Of a stretch of 40,624 nucleotides of DNA, positions 38,243-40,624 are shown piece by piece. Source of the DNA: an uncultured Oscillospiraceae bacterium. Its GTDB lineage: Bacteria; Bacillota; Clostridia; Oscillospirales; Oscillospiraceae. The stretch's first letter is position 1; every line of letters starts with the position of its first letter. The position numbers were made by a program, and so were the translations under genes. The stretch covers positions 1 through 40,624 of the forward strand of contig CAJFVK010000005.1 of NCBI GenBank assembly GCA_904420435.1. The letters are read 5' to 3'. Below the pieces are notes generated by a model. That model had not been told where the DNA came from. It was given only the letters and a program-made list of their open reading frames with translations, and searched no databases.

Positions 38243-38334
38243 TGGCGGAGGTGAAGAGATTTGAACTCTTGCGCCGGCGGAGCCGACCTACCGGATTTCG
38301 AATCCGGACCCTTCAGCCGCTTGGGTACACCTCC
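38243..38334 (-). tRNA. tRNA-Ser (anticodon CGA), CCA encoded
   Basis: Reverse strand, 92 nt with the long variable arm of a class II tRNA. Acceptor GGAGGTG/CACCTCC, anticodon stem CCGGA/TCCGG with loop TTCGAAA, discriminator G then CCA. Confidence 0.96.
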
Positions 38335-38370
38335 GTGGAAAACCAATGCCGCCGGATAGACGGCTTCCTT

Positions 38371-38399
38371 ATCATACCACATCCGACGGCCCCTGGCAA
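38371..38399 (-). promoter_or_regulatory. Sigma-A promoter of tRNA-Ser
   Basis: Reverse strand TTGCCA, 17-bp spacer, TATGAT with TGG before the -10, about 37 bp before the tRNA. Confidence 0.8.
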
Positions 38400-38486
38400 G
38401 AAAAAAGATCGGGAATCTGCCCGGTCACCAGCCGGGGGCGGGGAGAATAGACTGGCAGAAAGAGCCTGCTGCCGGAAAGGGGAAAG

Positions 38487-39119
38487 ATGAACATGACGCC
38501 TCATATTCTGCTCTGCGGGGAGCCCCGTCAGTTTCCCAACTATGAGAGCGCCCTGACCGCGGCCGGGGCCGTGGTGCGCTTTCTGGGGGAGGAGGCCGAC
38601 TATGACGGCCTGCTGCTCCCCGGCGGCGGGGACATCCACCCCAGCCGGTACGGCGCGGCGGTGGAGAACTGCCAGGGGGTGGACCAGGAGCGGGACGCCC
38701 TGGAGCTGGAAACCTTCCGGCAGGCGCTGGAGGCGGGAAAGCCGGTCTTCGGCATCTGCCGGGGCGTCCAGCTGCTGAACGTGGCCTTGGGGGGCACCCT
38801 GCATCAGCACGTGGAGGGCCACAGCAAGGTGGATGGGGTGGACGGCCTCCACGCCACCCGGGCGGAGGGCTTTGTGGAGAAGATCTACGGCCGCCGGTTT
38901 ATGGTCAACTCCGCCCACCACCAGGCCCTGGACCGGCTGGGCCGGGGATTGCGGGCGGTCCAGTGGGCGGAGGACGGCATCGTGGAGGCGGTGGAACACA
39001 GGAGCCTGCCCATCTGGGGCGTCCAGTGGCACCCGGAGCGGCTGGAGGAGGGCTGGCGCTGCCGGGACACGGTGGATGGGCTCCGGATCCTGCGCTTTTT
39101 CGTGTCCCAGTGCGGATAG
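38487..39119 (+). CDS. Gamma-glutamyl-gamma-aminobutyrate hydrolase-like protein (peptidase C26, class I amidotransferase fold)
   Basis: 210 residues. DYDGLLLPGGGDIHPSRYG is the first glycine motif, FGICRGVQLLNVALGG carries the nucleophile Cys (about residue 90), and WGVQWHPERLE the catalytic His/Glu. HHQALDRLGRGLRAVQWAEDGIVEAVE is also typical of the PuuD/C26 family, which hydrolyses gamma-glutamyl bonds. The enzyme is shorter than PuuD (about 250). AAGGGGAAAG lies just before the ATG; a second ATG two codons in has equally plausible spacing. Stands alone. Confidence 0.9.
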   Translation: MNMTPHILLCGEPRQFPNYESALTAAGAVVRFLGEEADYDGLLLPGGGDIHPSRYGAAVENCQGVDQERDALELETFRQALEAGKPVFGICRGVQLLNVALGGTLHQHVEGHSKVDGVDGLHATRAEGFVEKIYGRRFMVNSAHHQALDRLGRGLRAVQWAEDGIVEAVEHRSLPIWGVQWHPERLEEGWRCRDTVDGLRILRFFVSQCG

Positions 39120-39151
39120 AGAAAAAATCTTCAAATTCAGGGGACAATTAC

Positions 39152-39180
39152 TTGACAGACGGGGGGAAATATGCTATTCT
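39152..39180 (+). promoter_or_regulatory. Sigma-A promoter of tRNA cluster 2
   Basis: TTGACA, 17-bp spacer, TATTCT with TGC before the -10, about 33 bp before tRNA-Gly. Confidence 0.88.
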
Positions 39181-39213
39181 TAACAAGCTGACGATTCGTT
39201 TCGGAAGGATTCT

Positions 39214-39288
39214 GCGGGTATAGCACAATGGCTAGGGCACCAGCCTTCCAAGCTGGGGATGCGAGTTCGATTCTCGTTACCCGCTCCA
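39214..39288 (+). tRNA. tRNA-Gly (anticodon TCC), CCA encoded
   Basis: Acceptor GCGGGTA/TACCCGC, anticodon stem CCAGC/GCTGG with loop CTTCCAA, then TCCA. Confidence 0.97.
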
Positions 39289-39291
39289 TAC

Positions 39292-39368
<77 letters not shown>

Positions 39369-39401
39369 TATCTTCTTTCGTATACGACTAAGATGCGATA
39401 T

Positions 39402-39479
39402 GGTGGGTATAGCTCAGTTGGTTAGAGCACCGGATTGTGGATCCGGGGGTCGTGGGTTCGAGTCCCATTACCCACCCCA
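39402..39479 (+). tRNA. tRNA-His (anticodon GTG), CCA encoded
   Basis: Acceptor GTGGGTA/TACCCAC with the extra 5' G (G-1) opposite C73, as in all bacterial tRNA-His. Anticodon stem CCGGA/TCCGG with loop TTGTGGA. Confidence 0.97.
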
Positions 39480-39522
39480 GAAGAAGAGGGATTGGGAGAA
39501 AATCCCAATCCCTTCTTCTTAT
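39480..39522 (+). terminator. Strong hairpin between tRNA-His and tRNA-Gln
   Basis: GGGATTGGGA pairs with TCCCAATCCC, with AAGAAG/CTTCTT extending the stem; loop GAAAA; T-rich tail. It looks like a terminator in the middle of the tRNA cluster, so Gln and Lys may be expressed less or separately. Confidence 0.6.
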
Positions 39523-39549
39523 ATTACGCCAGACTGGTCCATCGAATCT

Positions 39550-39624
39550 TGGGGTGTAGCCAAGCGGTAAGGCACGGGACTTTGACTCCCGCATTCGTTG
39601 GTTCGAGTCCAACCATCCCAGCCA
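39550..39624 (+). tRNA. tRNA-Gln (anticodon TTG), CCA encoded
   Basis: Acceptor TGGGGTG/CATCCCA, anticodon stem CGGGA/TCCCG with loop CTTTGAC, discriminator G then CCA. Confidence 0.97.
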
Positions 39625-39638
39625 GAGCCAGGCAGCCC

Positions 39639-39656
39639 GAAGCGGGATCGGTTTGG
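39639..39656 (+). repeat. Repeat copy B, GAAGCGGGATCGGTTTGG
   Basis: One-base variant of the 18-mer at 38138, here inside a GCAGCCC/GGGCTGC hairpin between tRNA-Gln and tRNA-Lys. Confidence 0.5.
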
Positions 39657-39665
39657 GCTGCATAT

Positions 39666-39741
39666 GACCCGTTAGCTCAGTCGGCAGAGCAACTGCCTTT
39701 TAAGCAGTGGGTCCGGGGTTCGAATCCCCGACGGGTCACCA
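39666..39741 (+). tRNA. tRNA-Lys (anticodon TTT), CCA encoded
   Basis: Acceptor GACCCGT/ACGGGTC, anticodon stem ACTGC/GCAGT with loop CTTTTAA, then ACCA. Last tRNA of the cluster. Confidence 0.97.
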
Positions 39742-39780
39742 ATCCCCCATCCTTTGGGTTTTAAAGGATGGGGGATTTTT
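39742..39780 (+). terminator. Terminator of tRNA cluster 2
   Basis: About 14-bp stem ATCCCCCATCCTTT with complement, GGGTTTT loop, then TTTT. Starts at the CCA end of tRNA-Lys. Confidence 0.92.
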
Positions 39781-39790
39781 ATATTTACAC

Positions 39791-39819
39791 TTGCCTGTAC
39801 AGCCGAACAGTGATAAAAT
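39791..39819 (+). promoter_or_regulatory. Sigma-A promoter of the AraC-type gene
   Basis: TTGCCT, 17-bp spacer, TAAAAT with TGA before the -10, about 60 bp before the start codon. Confidence 0.65.
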
Positions 39820-39881
39820 GACAGGGAGTTATACAAAACTAACCGTTGTTTTATAGACAGCTGATAAGGGAGGAAAAAGTT

Positions 39882-40624
39882 TTGCGGGAGCAGCACGAGG
39901 AATTGCCGCGCAAAGACGGAATTTTTCCCGGCGAGGCCTATTTGGAAAGGAAATCAGCTCATGCCGCTGTTTACCGCATGGACTTTTCAGATGGCTTCGG
40001 GACGATGACAGCCCATAGCGTGATGCCCGGCGTAACCTTGATTTTGAACGACTTCCATACGCCCTGCGGCTTCCCGGCGGAGGCGCGCTGTCCCGGACTG
40101 GTTGAAATCAACCACTGTCGGGCGGGACGCTTTTCCTGCACCATGCGGGACGGACGGGTGGCATGGTTGGGCCCTGAGGATTTTTCTATCAGCGATATGG
40201 GAAGGCCTCCGGTGGAAAGTCGATTTCCGCAGGGGCTGTATCAAGGGATCAGTCTGGTGGTAGAACCAAAGGCGGCGGAGCGGTCCATTGGGCAGATGCT
40301 GGGAGAGGGGGTGCTGGATCTTCGGGAGCTGTTTTCTACCCTTCTCACAGAGCAGTCCTTTCTGCTGCTGCGCTCAGAGCCGAAGCTCCAGCACATCTTC
40401 TCTGAGTTCTACGACGCCCCAGAGGATGGCCGCATGGCCTACTATCGGCTGAAGACAGCGGAACTGATGTTTTTTCTCCGTGAGCGGCAAAAGACCACGG
40501 GTCGGGCCGGAGGCTTCTACCACAGTAAAAGCATCCTTTGCCGGATCCATGAGATCGAGGCAAGGCTGACAGAGGACCTGCGGTTACGCATTCCTCTGTC
40601 GGCGCTTTCTGCAGAGTACCGGAT
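39882..40624 (+). CDS. AraC family transcriptional regulator, 5' part (3' end outside window)
   Basis: Not in the ORF track because it runs off the window. TTG 39882 follows GGGAGGAAA by 9 nt. About 247 codons are open: MREQHEELPRKDGIFPG..., then an N-terminal sensor domain (TLILNDFHTPCGFPAEARCPGLVEINHCRAGRFSCTMRDG, ISLVVEP) of the type in PchR/YbtA-like AraC regulators that control iron or multidrug ABC/MATE genes. IHEIEARLTEDLRLRIPLSALSAEYR at the edge is the start of the AraC helix-turn-helix. Its base and codon use is less GC-rich than that of most neighbours, which suggests possible transfer. The target is probably the next gene outside the window. Confidence 0.8.
   Translation, partial: MREQHEELPRKDGIFPGEAYLERKSAHAAVYRMDFSDGFGTMTAHSVMPGVTLILNDFHTPCGFPAEARCPGLVEINHCRAGRFSCTMRDGRVAWLGPEDFSISDMGRPPVESRFPQGLYQGISLVVEPKAAERSIGQMLGEGVLDLRELFSTLLTEQSFLLLRSEPKLQHIFSEFYDAPEDGRMAYYRLKTAELMFFLRERQKTTGRAGGFYHSKSILCRIHEIEARLTEDLRLRIPLSALSAEYR

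Noticed and set aside
38208-38334. tRNA-Ser as an integration site with the left gap as remains of a mobile element
   Set aside because: No duplicate of the tRNA 3' end and no integrase or phage gene in the gap.

Overview
The window looks like chromosome of a spore-forming, high-GC Clostridia bacterium, most likely an Oscillospiraceae member of the Flavonifractor/Lawsonibacter/Pseudoflavonifractor type. This is inference from gene content and order. Spore genes (spoVB, yabP, yabQ) sit in the usual Gram-positive spore-former cluster with hup, rqcP and divIC. recJ, relA, dtd, a metallo-beta-lactamase-fold gene and hemZ are in the order common in Clostridia. HemZ and long HPF also point to Firmicutes. 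I see no prophage, transposase, CRISPR array or rRNA.

Layout. 1-4.0 kb: end of thrS, a cell-wall amidase, an ECF sigma factor followed by a frameshifted anti-sigma-like gene, and a membrane protein. 4.0-8.6 kb: flavoprotein, YihY-type membrane protein, M29 aminopeptidase, an autoregulated sdpR-sdpI pair and a small membrane-anchored protein. 8.7-10.9 kb: YerC/TrpR-like regulator, methyltransferase, Hsp33. 10.9-11.7 kb: tRNA cluster Val-Asp-Phe-Gly plus Cys. 11.9-15.3 kb: MscS channel, acyl-ACP thioesterase, small P-loop protein and an SLH protein. 15.4-27.7 kb: a long forward run covering DNA repair (recJ), the stringent response (relA), tRNA proofreading (dtd), haem synthesis (hemZ), a nucleoside kinase, SpoVB, HU, RqcP, YabPQ and DivIC. 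27.7-30.8 kb: a regulatory intergenic region, long HPF, then prmA and degV on the reverse strand. 30.8-36.2 kb: a VanW/G5 protein, then a reverse-strand operon of a tiny hydrophobic peptide, YtrA-type GntR regulator, ABC ATPase, ABC permease and amidase. 36.2-40.6 kb: an aldo/keto reductase with its MerR regulator, tRNA-Ser, a class I amidotransferase-fold hydrolase, a second tRNA cluster (Gly-Arg-His-Gln-Lys) and the 5' part of an AraC-type regulator cut by the window end.

Regulation is unusually legible. Many sigma-A promoters can be read directly, with 17-bp spacing and usually a TGn extended -10. Three regulators have clear operators next to their genes: twin ATTTAGA-N6-TCTAAAT sites around the sdpRI promoter, a perfect AGTGTA-N13-TACACT site at the GntR/ABC operon, and a 19-bp-spacer MerR-type promoter ahead of the aldo/keto reductase-merR pair.

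The most novel signal is between divIC and the HPF gene. A consensus reverse-strand promoter lies about 35 bp before a strong reverse-strand terminator, with no ORF between them. This predicts a small RNA of about 65 nt with a C-rich unpaired stretch. Two Spo0A-box-like sequences lie just upstream of its promoter, 20 bp apart, in the region shared with the HPF gene. This rests on sequence signals only.
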